Shown here: positions 1 through 7,796 of the stretch, in pieces
Layout: each line of letters opens with the position of its first letter
How positions within the stretch are numbered: the stretch's first letter is position 1
IMG/VR virus record: IMGVR_UViG_3300021197_001909
Span: 1-20,956 of that record
Direction: 5' to 3' (one strand)
Source: a virus
DNA length: 20,956 bases
Made by a program: the position numbers and the translations under genes
Notes under the pieces: generated by a model
What the model saw: the letters and a program-made list of their open reading frames with translations, nothing else
Told to the model about the DNA's origin: nothing
Database searches by the model: none

Positions 1-1
1 A

Positions 2-223
2 TTTAGAAAGAAACGAGATATTGATATAGCATATTCTATAGTAGAGTTGTTCAATCGAAGAGGTGAGATAGATAATTTTAACAAGAAGAGCTTATATATA
101 CTGATACGTGAGATGACTGGTGTCAATACGGTTTACATTACAAAGGTTGTTAATGAAATGAAAAAGCATTATAAGATATTAGCTCTAGAATATCAAACAG
201 GCGTGACCAGCCCCTCAAAATAG
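2..223 (+). CDS. C-terminal part of an upstream gene, unknown function, possible helix-turn-helix end
   Basis: The frame is open from the window edge to a TAG stop at 221-223, giving the last 73 residues of a protein whose start lies outside the window. It is basic and predicted mainly helical. The segment around residues 29-55, NKKSLYILIREMTG followed by VNTVYITKVVNEMKKHY, has the spacing of two short helices joined by a turn, as in small winged-helix or helix-turn-helix proteins, but I do not recognise the family. It is followed by the only sizeable non-coding gap in the window. A regulatory or packaging (small-terminase-like) role would fit a helix-turn-helix, but that is a guess. Coding status is supported by the uninterrupted frame and sensible composition. 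Confidence 0.6.
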   Translation, partial: FRKKRDIDIAYSIVELFNRRGEIDNFNKKSLYILIREMTGVNTVYITKVVNEMKKHYKILALEYQTGVTSPSK

Positions 224-298
224 TATGTTGTAGTTTTTGCTTACAAATTACATTACTGTATACTTATAGGTGCAGTACTACATGTAAAGGGTAAGCAA
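224..298 (+). promoter_or_regulatory. Leader region with ribosome binding site and possible promoter/hairpin
   Basis: This 75-base gap is the longest non-coding stretch in the window. AAAGGG at 286-291 lies 7 bases before the ATG at 299 and is a good ribosome binding site. TATACT at 259-264 with TTGCTT 16 bases upstream (237-242) is a weak sigma70-like match, only three of six at the -35. An imperfect inverted repeat spans 249-286: TACATTACTG can pair with CAGTA and ATGTA on the other side of a four-base bulge, leaving a 14-base loop. No T4-type late promoter (TATAAATA) is present. The ribosome site is sound; promoter and hairpin are tentative. Confidence 0.3.
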
Positions 299-694
299 AT
301 GGACAATGATGTAAAAATATTTGACAATGTATCGTTTAGTGATCTTACTAGAGATATATACGATAATTCAAAAAGCAAACGGGTTCAACTTGATCTATTG
401 ATTCAAGAAATCCATGGATTTATACAAAGCATAGATGATGCCGTTGTTGTTATGCCTATAGTCAAAGAAATATTTGATGTAGCTATAAGAAACGATGAGC
501 ATCTTGTAAAATTAGCCAGTGTGCTCCAACGAATAGTTGGAAAATCAAACGGAGCGTCTGATTCGGATACAATGATGCTTTCGGATGCTGAGAAGGAAGA
601 GTTGATAGCTACTCTTCAAGATACAGCTAATGATATGCAAGATGAGTCCGATAAAATAAATAAAATTAAAACGAATGTTCCAGTAGGTAATTAA
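299..694 (+). CDS. Small helical protein of the baseplate operon, unknown function
   Basis: A 131-residue acidic, soluble protein, predicted almost wholly helical, with no signal peptide or membrane segment. Residues 10-85 read as two or three long amphipathic helices, including the stretch RNDEHLVKLASVLQRIVG. Residues 90-131 form a charged helical tail. I believe similar small proteins occur in marine T4-like phages near baseplate genes, but I know no function for them. The start is set by a good AAAGGG ribosome site 7 bases upstream. Its TAA stop overlaps the ATG of the next gene (TAATG at 692-696), so the two are probably translationally coupled. A chaperone or small tail or baseplate component is possible by position only. 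Confidence 0.75.
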   Translation: MDNDVKIFDNVSFSDLTRDIYDNSKSKRVQLDLLIQEIHGFIQSIDDAVVVMPIVKEIFDVAIRNDEHLVKLASVLQRIVGKSNGASDSDTMMLSDAEKEELIATLQDTANDMQDESDKINKIKTNVPVGN

Positions 695-1875
695 TGGGTT
701 CTACATTCATAACTTTAGAACCTTCATCTGTAGACAATTCCGGTCTTTTCAAAAATTCACCTCCTCAACTGGTATGGTTACAGTTTGTCCCAGGACATGT
801 TGAAAAAATTTATACAGAACCTTCCGCTATGTCTGGTGTGATAGAAGCATCAGCTCATGCAAGTGATAATTCAGTTACTAAAACTTCTACCAAGTACTTA
901 CCATTGTTGAGAGGTATAAACGAAACTCCCAGCAAGGGTGATCCAGTATTGCTCTGTACTTTTGGACAACGAAATTATTATTTAGGTCCTCTCAACACAG
1001 AAAATAAGATAAACTTTAATATAGATAGTTTATATGAAAATGGATCAGACGAGGCTGCAGGTGAAGCTGGTAGAGATTTGAACTTTCCTTTCCAACCCAA
1101 TAGATCTAAATCCACCAAACCAACTAATACAACACCTCCTTCTCACGGAGATGTTATGATAGAAGGTAGGCATGGTAATTCTATTAGGGTAGGTAGTAGA
1201 GGCTCAAATCCTTATATAGTTTTTAGTAACGGGAAGAGTATCAATAGTAGCTTTGATAGCGCGGCAGATGGAACATTATTAGCAGCATTACAAAACGGTT
1301 CAATAAAAGACAACTTTGGTGAGTATATATCACAGGATACTAACGCTACGATCAATGGATATGTACTTGCATCCGATACAGTAAATGAACCCAATAGAAT
1401 TATGTCATCTCTTGTACAGACATCTATAGGAACAGATGATGTCACTGATTACATATACAATTATACAAGACCACAATTATTTGGTTCTTCCGATAGGATT
1501 ATTTTTAATGCTAAGAAGGAATCTATATTTCTTTCAAGTAAAATTAATCTCAATATGGGAGCAGGTAAAGATGTAACAGTATCCGCTAATAGTAAGATAT
1601 TATTGGAAGCATCTAATATTTATTTAGGAAAGCAAGAAGAAGCTCATGCGGTAGCATTTGCTGATAACATATCAGAAGTACTTACGGAGTTGATTGATAT
1701 AGTGAGTTCAGCGGTGGGTATATGTAATGGAGCTCCCGTACCATTGTTGGAAAATCCACCAGTGGGTAACGGAGGACCAATTGGATTGAAATTAGCTAGC
1801 TTGAAGGCTAAATTTGCTCCAGGAGGTCAGTTAGATTTTCAAAGTAGTAAACATTTTGTAGAAAAAAACCAATAG
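694..1875 (+). CDS. gp5/GpV-like baseplate hub or spike protein without lysozyme domain
   Basis: 393 residues. Residues about 20-110 look like the OB-fold of phage baseplate hub/spike proteins, with the segment LPLLRGINETPSKGDPVLLC followed by a YYLGPLN strand. Residues 151-182 carry the pattern HGDVMIEGRHGNSIRVGS then NPYIVFSNG, which I associate with baseplate proteins of marine T4-like phages. Residues about 260-312 are a run of short beta strands (DRIIFNAKKESIFLSSKIN, then KILLEASNIYLG) like the stacked strands of a T4 gp5 or VgrG-type needle. T4 gp5 has a lysozyme domain between OB-fold and needle; nothing resembling it is seen here. The expected role is the membrane-piercing spike at the centre of the baseplate. 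The ATG overlaps the upstream stop. Assignment to the spike class is likely; exact orthology to gp5 is inference. Confidence 0.65.
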   Translation: MGSTFITLEPSSVDNSGLFKNSPPQLVWLQFVPGHVEKIYTEPSAMSGVIEASAHASDNSVTKTSTKYLPLLRGINETPSKGDPVLLCTFGQRNYYLGPLNTENKINFNIDSLYENGSDEAAGEAGRDLNFPFQPNRSKSTKPTNTTPPSHGDVMIEGRHGNSIRVGSRGSNPYIVFSNGKSINSSFDSAADGTLLAALQNGSIKDNFGEYISQDTNATINGYVLASDTVNEPNRIMSSLVQTSIGTDDVTDYIYNYTRPQLFGSSDRIIFNAKKESIFLSSKINLNMGAGKDVTVSANSKILLEASNIYLGKQEEAHAVAFADNISEVLTELIDIVSSAVGICNGAPVPLLENPPVGNGGPIGLKLASLKAKFAPGGQLDFQSSKHFVEKNQ

Positions 1876-1888
1876 TTATGAGGATAAT

Positions 1889-2320
1889 ATGAAAAAAAAT
1901 CAATTAAGATTATTAATAAGAGAAGTTGTTAGAGAGGAAGTTCAGTTGGAGGTTCGAAAAATTCTCCGCGAGGATAAAAAAACTACTTTACCTTCAAGAG
2001 CTGCAGCTCCTACCACAGCACCCCAACGGCCAGCACGTAAACGTGCAGTTCCACAAACTAATAATCCCTTGTTGAATGATATTTTACAAGAAACGGCTAA
2101 TGATACGGATTGGGAGACTATGGGAGGTGGGACTTTAGACACTTCAAATATGCAAGATGTCTTGAATAGAACCATGCAACCTACAGCGGAAGGTCATCGC
2201 GCAACTCAAGCAGCTCCTATAAATCCAGCTGATCCTATGTCACAGTTTTTAAATAAAGATTATCGACCGGTCATGAAGGCATCCGAGCAAAAGATAAAAC
2301 AACGTAGCCCTGGGAAGTAA
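1889..2320 (+). CDS. Small protein with basic N-terminal helix and Pro/Ala-rich linker, unknown
   Basis: 143 residues, basic and apparently mostly disordered. Residues 1-28 form a charged amphipathic helix (KKNQLRLLIREVVREEV). As far as I recall, this kind of KxQLRxxIRE opening is frequent in unrelated proteins of marine T4-like phages, so it may be a docking helix or targeting tag. Residues 30-55 are rich in Pro, Ala, Thr and Arg. The remainder is polar with short motifs such as NPLLNDILQET. No catalytic motif, signal peptide or membrane helix is visible. GAGG lies 8 bases before the ATG, and 13 bases separate it from the spike-like gene. Its stop overlaps the next start (TAATG at 2318-2322). 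A linker or assembly factor of the hub is plausible by position. Confidence 0.7.
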   Translation: MKKNQLRLLIREVVREEVQLEVRKILREDKKTTLPSRAAAPTTAPQRPARKRAVPQTNNPLLNDILQETANDTDWETMGGGTLDTSNMQDVLNRTMQPTAEGHRATQAAPINPADPMSQFLNKDYRPVMKASEQKIKQRSPGK

Positions 2321-2826
2321 TGGGAAGTCTGAAATCAGATATAGAGGATGTATTTGTTAATGCTTCTGGTATAACTCCTGACGAGAATGGAAAACTTGAT
2401 AAAGGTAACATTCCCAGCTTGGCAGAAGGTATAGCGTTAGCTGTAGAGCGGTATATTAAGAGTTTAACCTTTAATATAACATCTATGGATGCTACGGTAA
2501 TAGTAGATGAAATAAAATTTTTAAAGGATGTGGATATAGATTTAACTGGTGTGGGACATCCGGGTACGGTGGGACCAGCTGTTGCACCCCCATCACCCCT
2601 TATAAATCTCAAGCTACCCGCTTTGCCTCCTACTGGTAAGATAAAAAGAAACACAGTATTTAAGAATGGTATGAATGTAGAAGCAAAAGGAAAGGCTTAT
2701 CTTGGTAAAGCAGCTTCGGCAAAAGTTCAGCTGAAGGACCCTATTTATGATAGAACTAATCAGTATAGTAGAAATGCTGAAGTAAAACTTAATCCAGATA
2801 AAAGCACTATTAATAAGGCAACATAA
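2320..2826 (+). CDS. Conserved-looking small baseplate-operon protein, unknown
   Basis: 168 residues. Residues 1-45 are helical (LKSDIEDVFVNAS, then LAEGIALAVERYIKSLTF). Residues 50-75 are beta-like. Residues 78-110 are a Gly/Pro-rich linker containing AVAPPSPLINLKLPALPPTG. The C-terminal 55 residues are basic and polar. I do not recognise the family. It starts on a TAATG overlap with the preceding gene and ends on another with the gp25-like gene, so it sits inside a tightly coupled set. The GGGA at 2312-2315 could serve as a close ribosome site. By position, immediately before gp25, a small tail or baseplate assembly protein is a fair guess, but nothing in the sequence proves it. Confidence 0.7.
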   Translation: MGSLKSDIEDVFVNASGITPDENGKLDKGNIPSLAEGIALAVERYIKSLTFNITSMDATVIVDEIKFLKDVDIDLTGVGHPGTVGPAVAPPSPLINLKLPALPPTGKIKRNTVFKNGMNVEAKGKAYLGKAASAKVQLKDPIYDRTNQYSRNAEVKLNPDKSTINKAT

Positions 2827-3269
2827 TGGCAAGAAGAGATCTCACAATACAGCCGCTGATAGAAGACAGAACGGAAAATATTTTTATTGGTTTAGAATAT
2901 CCTCTAAAGAGAAGTGAAGGCATTGAGGGATATTTTGAATCTACCAAGACCACCATACAAGCTGTAAAAAATAATATTAAGTTATTATTATCTACGGATA
3001 AGGGTGAGAGATTAATGCAACCTCAACTTGGAATGGGTTTAAAAAAATATTTATTTGAACAAGTTACCGATGAAACTAAAATTGCTATAGAGAACGATAT
3101 TATTGATACTTTTGAACAATATCTTCCTTTTGTTGAAGTGAAGGATTTGAAGGTTCAAATGCTACCTGATAGCGTAGGTTCTAGAAACACTATGAAAGTG
3201 ACTGTACTTTTTAACATAACAAAGGATCCCAATTCATTGGAATCTGTAACTGTAACACTAGGAGACTAA
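2826..3269 (+). CDS. 25: Baseplate wedge subunit, gp25/GpW family
   Basis: 147 residues, close to the usual length of the family (T4 gp25 is about 130). Residues 25-60 give the helix that packs in the wedge core. The family signature follows: a short LLLST turn, then KGERLMQPQLGMGLKKYLFE at about 59-78, with GER at 60-62 matching the conserved G-E-R loop. The C-terminal half alternates helix (ENDIIDTFEQYLPFVEV) and strand (MKVTVLFNITKD), as expected of the gp25-like fold. This protein attaches the sheath to the baseplate and binds the gp6/gp7 core in T4. The start overlaps the previous stop (TAATG) with AAGG 7 bases upstream. Only one base separates it from the gp6-like gene, the normal partner. 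Confidence 0.92.
   Translation: MARRDLTIQPLIEDRTENIFIGLEYPLKRSEGIEGYFESTKTTIQAVKNNIKLLLSTDKGERLMQPQLGMGLKKYLFEQVTDETKIAIENDIIDTFEQYLPFVEVKDLKVQMLPDSVGSRNTMKVTVLFNITKDPNSLESVTVTLGD
3260..3264 (+). promoter_or_regulatory. Ribosome binding site that fixes a GTG start
   Basis: AGGAG lies 6 bases before the GTG at 3271. An in-frame TAG at 3259-3261 means nothing further upstream can be the start. The next in-frame ATG comes about 48 codons later and would remove the conserved N-terminal wedge region. GTG is therefore the start of the gp6-like gene. Confidence 0.8.
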
Positions 3270-3270
3270 G

Positions 3271-5382
3271 GTGCCATATACGGATCAAGACTTCAAAGAA
3301 ACTAATGTAAATTACATTAACAAAGACTTCAATACAATAAAGAGTTCCTTGATTCAATACGCTAAGTCTTATTTTCCCGACACATATAGAGATTTTAACG
3401 AAACATCACCTGGTATGATGCTTCTAGAAATGTCCGCATATGTTGGTGATGTATTGTCTTTTTACATGGATCAACAATATAAAGAAATGATGTTACCTTT
3501 GGCTGAAGAGAGACGTAATGTAGTGACGCTAGCCAAGATGTTAGGATACAATGCAAAAACTTCAGTACCAGCTTATGCTGTATTGGAAGTAACACAAACG
3601 GTTGGTTCTTTGGGAGATGGAGCATTTCCTGATTACAGCGAGGCGGTATCCATTGAACCTGGTATGCAGGTACAATCATCATTATCTTCAACTGTAAAGT
3701 TTGAATCATTGGATGTGATAGACTTCTCAGTAAGTTCATCAGCTGATCCACTTCCCATACAAAGTGATTTTAATGATGAGGGTATAGCTACTGGATATGA
3801 TCTCAAGAGATCAGTTACTGCTATTAGCGGTGAGACAAAATCTAAAAGTTTTCCAGTAGGAGCTCCAGTTAAATTTTTAAAACTAAACCTACCTGAAAAA
3901 AATGTCGTACAGATTATTTCAGTACATGATAGCAATGGAAACAAGTACCACCAAGTAGATTTTTTAGCACAAGATAGAGTACCCATTGAGACTCATTATA
4001 CATCTAATCCTAATAGAAGTGATGCTTATACGTCTTTAGAAAGTGGACAAGACGTGAGTACGGTTCCCGTTCCATACACCTTGGAATTTATAAGAACTTC
4101 TAAACGATTTGTAGTAGAGAACGATTTTGAAGGAACTACGAGTGTGGTATTTGGAAACGGAATACTACGTTCTGGTAAAACAATACAAAGTGGTTTTATA
4201 CAATCCGATCAAGCAGGAATTACGGTACCGGGTCAAGTACAGAGCATTCAAGCAGGTATTGATCCACTATTAGGAGATGAATTTAGTACGTTAGGTGAAA
4301 CTCCATCCCACACTGAGCTTACAGTAAAGTATAGAGTAGGTGGAGGATTGAATTCAAATGTAGTAGCCAACGACTTATCTGTAGTAACAAATAAAATAGG
4401 AGCTCCAGGCAGTCCCAGCTTAACATCAGCTACGTTATCCGTCACAAATCCAGAACCAGCTAGGGGTGGTGCTGCAGAGGAAACTTTACAAGAGATACGA
4501 GAGCGAGCTGCTGCATTTTTTACCACACAGAATAGATGTGTTACTAAGAGTGACTATGAAGCTAGAATATTAGGGATGCCGGCTAAGTTTGGTAATCTTG
4601 CTAAAGTGTATGTGGAGAGAAGTTCCGGAAATACATCACAGCTTATAGAAATCGTACGAAATGCTGAAGTAGGCATACAAGCTAAATATGATGTTGGCGC
4701 ACCTCCGGACAGAGAAAACTTTAACGACTTTTATCAAAAAGTTCAAAATGCATTGGAAGTTATTCAAAGTGGCGTTATACCCACTATTGAGGTATACACG
4801 CTTAGTTATGATAGAAATAAAAATTTAACAGAAACACCAGCAGATCCAATAGGTGTAAATCTTAAAAATTATCTAAACGAGTTTCGTATGCTTACTGATG
4901 AAATAGTTTTGAGACTTACTAGAGAATCTGGAGGTGGGTACATTGTAAATTTTGGTGTTTATTTTGATGTGGTAGCCCATAGAAATGCCAACAAGGCAGA
5001 AATAAAACTAAAGTGTATAGATAAAATTAGAAATTATTTCCAAGTAGATAAAATGCAATTTAGACAACCCATTTACGTTAGTAAGTTAGAATATGAGCTC
5101 ATGAACATAGATGGAGTGTATTCAGTAAATTATGTCTGTATATCACAGGGTCCTAATTATGAATTACAACCTGGAGTATCCGTGAGTACGTTTGGACCTC
5201 TATATACGTATCACCACGTAAACAATTCATGGCAGGTAGATGACTCTACGGGTCTGACTAATTATGGATATAAATTTGACTTTGAGCAATCACTTAATCA
5301 GGGGGTAATACAACCATCAGCAACACCCTCCGTTTTTGAATTAAAAGATCCAGAACAAAACATAAAGGGAGCTGTTAGATAA
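3271..5382 (+). CDS. 6: Baseplate wedge protein, gp6/GpJ-like
   Basis: 703 residues (T4 gp6 is 660). The N-terminus has the strongly conserved wedge pattern: YINKDFNTIKSSLIQYAKSY at about 15-34, then DFNETSPGMMLLEMSAYVGD and SFYMDQQYKEM to about residue 73, followed by NVVTLAKMLGYNAKT. The middle (about 90-370) is beta-rich. Residues about 400-450 carry a GAAEETLQEIRERAAAFF helix and the TKSDYEARILGMP motif typical of the Baseplate_J/gp6 class. The C-terminal third includes the helical hairpin and FQVDKMQFRQPIYVSKLEYE. gp6 dimers form the ring that holds T4 wedges together. The start is GTG, fixed by AGGAG and an upstream in-frame stop. The stop overlaps the next ATG (TAATG). The sequence appears complete and undamaged. 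Confidence 0.92.
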   Translation: MPYTDQDFKETNVNYINKDFNTIKSSLIQYAKSYFPDTYRDFNETSPGMMLLEMSAYVGDVLSFYMDQQYKEMMLPLAEERRNVVTLAKMLGYNAKTSVPAYAVLEVTQTVGSLGDGAFPDYSEAVSIEPGMQVQSSLSSTVKFESLDVIDFSVSSSADPLPIQSDFNDEGIATGYDLKRSVTAISGETKSKSFPVGAPVKFLKLNLPEKNVVQIISVHDSNGNKYHQVDFLAQDRVPIETHYTSNPNRSDAYTSLESGQDVSTVPVPYTLEFIRTSKRFVVENDFEGTTSVVFGNGILRSGKTIQSGFIQSDQAGITVPGQVQSIQAGIDPLLGDEFSTLGETPSHTELTVKYRVGGGLNSNVVANDLSVVTNKIGAPGSPSLTSATLSVTNPEPARGGAAEETLQEIRERAAAFFTTQNRCVTKSDYEARILGMPAKFGNLAKVYVERSSGNTSQLIEIVRNAEVGIQAKYDVGAPPDRENFNDFYQKVQNALEVIQSGVIPTIEVYTLSYDRNKNLTETPADPIGVNLKNYLNEFRMLTDEIVLRLTRESGGGYIVNFGVYFDVVAHRNANKAEIKLKCIDKIRNYFQVDKMQFRQPIYVSKLEYELMNIDGVYSVNYVCISQGPNYELQPGVSVSTFGPLYTYHHVNNSWQVDDSTGLTNYGYKFDFEQSLNQGVIQPSATPSVFELKDPEQNIKGAVR

Positions 5383-6518
5383 TGCATTATAGAATTTTTT
5401 CAACAGCAGATACGTATATCAATAGTGGCTCCAATTTGATTACGGGAGAAACATTTAAAGATCAAAATTTTGGTCGAGATGAAATATTAGAACTCAAGAA
5501 GGTATATGTTAATAACGACTTTGGGTATCAAACTAGAGTTTTAATAAACTTTCAAGGTCCAGACTTTTCTGAGATTAGTCAGTCCATAGTAAACAAAACA
5601 ATTACTTCGCCTAAATTTAAATTAAGATTATTTGAAGCTAACGGTACAACTGATGTATCTACAAATTATTCTCTAGGAGCATATCCAATATCATCTTCAT
5701 GGGATGAAGGTATTGGTAGAACCTCAGATTCACCCAAGACGACTACTGGATGTAGTTGGGAAAATCGTTCTTATTATGCCGGAGCTTCTCCAGTAACGTG
5801 GTCGCATGATGATGGTTTAGCAAGACATGGAGTATATTTTTACACGGGAAGTGGTTATGAAGCCTCACAATCATTTACATATGCATCACCCGATGTCGAT
5901 ATGGATGTTACTGATATTGTGAATAGGTGGTTAGAAGGTTCTAACAACAATGGATTTTTAGTAAAGTTTAGTGGTAGTCACGAAGAGGCTGCACTATCAG
6001 ATGGAACTATAACTACTGGCGATCTTAGATTTTTTAGCGGTCAAACTAATACAATCTACGCTCCAGTATTGGAAGTTCAATGGGACGATCACTTACCAGC
6101 TACCGGTTCAAATACAGGTAGTTTATTACCAGTTACTATGAGTGGTCTAAATGATATGATTGTAACAATGAAAGGTCTCAGAGAATCATATAGAGACACT
6201 GAGAGAGTAAAGTTCAGAGTTCAAGCTCGCCCAAGACATATACAAAAAACGTTTACAACTTCAGTACAAACGTTGACTGGATCATTCATACCAGAGGGTA
6301 GTGGGTCATATAGTATTGTTGATGTAGCAACAAATGAAACAGTAGTTCCTTTTAGTCCATATACATCAATGAGTTGTGATGATACGGGAAATTATTTTAT
6401 TCAATGGATGAATGGTTTTTATCCTAACAGAAAATATAAGATACAATACAAATTAAATTTTGATGATAATCAAGAAGCGATCTATGATGATGGGTTTGAA
6501 TTCATTGTACGTCAGTAG
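5382..6518 (+). CDS. DNRLRE/CBM96-like virion adhesion protein
   Basis: 378 residues. Residues 1-235 follow the DNRLRE pattern (now grouped with CBM96 carbohydrate-binding modules): DTYINSGSN, then NFGRDEILELK, then RVLINFQ, a KFKLRLFEA strand, SSSWDEG, then DMDVTDIVNRWLEGSNNNGF and a final APVLEVQWDD. This is a jelly-roll fold associated with surface adhesion and polysaccharide binding. Residues about 240-378 are a second, beta-rich domain (KFRVQARPRHIQKTF; a Y-rich stretch near the end) that could anchor the protein to the baseplate. No signal peptide is present, as expected for a virion protein. It directly follows gp6 on a TAATG overlap with AAAGGGAG 10 bases upstream. A receptor-binding or baseplate-decorating role is inferred from fold and position. 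Confidence 0.7.
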   Translation: MHYRIFSTADTYINSGSNLITGETFKDQNFGRDEILELKKVYVNNDFGYQTRVLINFQGPDFSEISQSIVNKTITSPKFKLRLFEANGTTDVSTNYSLGAYPISSSWDEGIGRTSDSPKTTTGCSWENRSYYAGASPVTWSHDDGLARHGVYFYTGSGYEASQSFTYASPDVDMDVTDIVNRWLEGSNNNGFLVKFSGSHEEAALSDGTITTGDLRFFSGQTNTIYAPVLEVQWDDHLPATGSNTGSLLPVTMSGLNDMIVTMKGLRESYRDTERVKFRVQARPRHIQKTFTTSVQTLTGSFIPEGSGSYSIVDVATNETVVPFSPYTSMSCDDTGNYFIQWMNGFYPNRKYKIQYKLNFDDNQEAIYDDGFEFIVRQ

Positions 6519-6527
6519 GAGTAAGTA

Positions 6528-7796
6528 ATGGCTGAATCATTCGGAAGAGGTTTTGTGACCGGTCAAAATAACCGGGATAGAAAACAAGATCCTGATTTCA
6601 AAGCTATGCAAGAGGATAGAAAAGTAGCTCTTGAGAATCAACGTGCAAGAGATCAGTTAGCTTTAGAAGAATATCTAGAGATGGAATATGATCCATATGT
6701 ACCTCCTCTTGTAGATTTAAGTAGTGGTGAAATAGAGGATCCACCCATTGCACCTATGACAATCACACCCACTACAGTAGCACCTCCAACTGAACCAATC
6801 GTGTCAACTATTAATGAAGTTGTCGAAGAACCTTTAGATGATGAAGGACTACTAACTGAACCAGAACCTGTCCAGGTGGTAAAATCTCCAATGAGGATAA
6901 ACGAACCAATACAAGTGAGGGATTTCTCTACACCTCAATTGATATCAGAGATAACAAAGCGATCAAGTGATCAAAAAAACCTATTGGGGTTGAATCCCGT
7001 GAGGACGACAACAACTCAACCAAGCACTCCCCCAATCACAATAACTATACCAGATGCACCACCATCCACAATTCAAAGTTTGGGTGGAGGTTTTATTGGT
7101 GGTGTTGGAGGAGCACTACCTACGCCTGGATGCCTAGATCCCAGAGCAGATAATTACAATCCAAATTCATCTAGGGAAGATGGCTCGTGTGTGTTTACAA
7201 TTCCTGGATGTATGGACCCAATAGCGTACAACTTTTCGGGAGAGTATTCAGTTCAACTAAATAACAGTGGCTTATATACTATTGTTGGTGCAAATGAGTC
7301 TGACGGATCGTGTAAATATTTTGATTATGGCTGTTTTCAACAAGATGCCGTTAATAACACATGTACCAATACGGATCTAATACCTCAAATCTCATCTGAT
7401 GGATATGAAGTGTTATCAAAACACTCAGACGAATCACTTAGTAAAGTACGTCTAGTGGCAACTAGTGGAAATTTAGATACTCTATCCTTGATATCTAACA
7501 TGTCGGGTACTGAAAGATATAATTATTTACTTAACAACTATGTAGAAATGACAGATACCAACTTACAAAATAAACAACGTGTATTTAACATACAAGAGGT
7601 AGGAGAGGATCCTACAACACAATCACCTATATTGGTTATAAACCTCATGCCAGCTTCAACTCAAGGAGCCGGATCATTTGTCGAAAATCTTAAAAATGTG
7701 AGGGATTCAAGACGAGGACCAAAGGATTCAAGACGAGGACCAAGGGATTCACGACGAGCACTAAATGCAACTCGAGGAGGTAGCTACAACGTATGA
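6528..7796 (+). CDS. Cys-repeat structural protein with Pro/Thr linker and basic tandem-repeat tail
   Basis: 422 residues. Residues 1-52 are a charged helix. Residues 53-200 are a Pro/Thr/Ile-rich, probably extended linker ending in a Gly-rich GGGFIGGVGGA hinge. Residues 201-221 are a complete copy of the GCxDxxAxNYNxxA..DGSC repeat, and 227-262 a second copy widened by about 15 residues. A further Cys pair follows (YGC, NNTC). Residues 285-390 are a compact mixed domain. Residues 392-412 are three tandem units built on DSRRG, giving a strongly basic tail. AGGAG lies 6 bases before the ATG. The stop overlaps the next start (ATGA at 7793-7796), and the next protein continues the same repeat family. 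The linker plus Cys-repeat layout suggests a fibre or adhesin-like virion protein; the role is inferred. Confidence 0.65.
   Translation: MAESFGRGFVTGQNNRDRKQDPDFKAMQEDRKVALENQRARDQLALEEYLEMEYDPYVPPLVDLSSGEIEDPPIAPMTITPTTVAPPTEPIVSTINEVVEEPLDDEGLLTEPEPVQVVKSPMRINEPIQVRDFSTPQLISEITKRSSDQKNLLGLNPVRTTTTQPSTPPITITIPDAPPSTIQSLGGGFIGGVGGALPTPGCLDPRADNYNPNSSREDGSCVFTIPGCMDPIAYNFSGEYSVQLNNSGLYTIVGANESDGSCKYFDYGCFQQDAVNNTCTNTDLIPQISSDGYEVLSKHSDESLSKVRLVATSGNLDTLSLISNMSGTERYNYLLNNYVEMTDTNLQNKQRVFNIQEVGEDPTTQSPILVINLMPASTQGAGSFVENLKNVRDSRRGPKDSRRGPRDSRRALNATRGGSYNV
7128..7313 (+). repeat. Two copies of a 21-residue Cys-paired repeat (second expanded)
   Basis: Copy one covers 7128-7190 (residues 201-221) with G-C, D, A, N-Y-N and E-D-G-S-C at the conserved places. 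Copy two covers 7206-7313 (residues 227-262). It keeps GCMDPIAYNF at its start and SDGSC at its end but has an insert of about 15 residues between. Each copy has one Cys near each end, suggesting a disulfide or metal-bound loop. Confidence 0.8.
7701..7763 (+). repeat. Three 21-base tandem repeats coding a basic DSRRG tail
   Basis: Units at 7701-7721, 7722-7742 and 7743-7763 share the core GATTCAAGACGAGGACCA; the first two differ at one base and the third is diverged. They add three seven-residue units around DSRRGP near the C-terminus. High DNA identity between units one and two points to recent slippage or unequal exchange. Confidence 0.85.

Noticed and set aside
648-665. AAAATAAATA just before the 694 gene as a T4-type late promoter
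   Set aside because: It lacks the leading TAT of TATAAATA, lies inside a coding region, and similar A/T runs occur at many places in this AT-rich window.
299-694. Assignment of the first complete protein to T4 gp53
   Set aside because: It is shorter than gp53 and all-helical, and no gp53-like motif is visible; position near baseplate genes is not enough.
1212-1445. Minus-strand open frames opposite the structural genes (for example here, and at 3395-3986)
   Set aside because: They are antisense shadows of well-supported + strand genes, with no ribosome sites and low-complexity translations rich in Ser, Leu and Ile.
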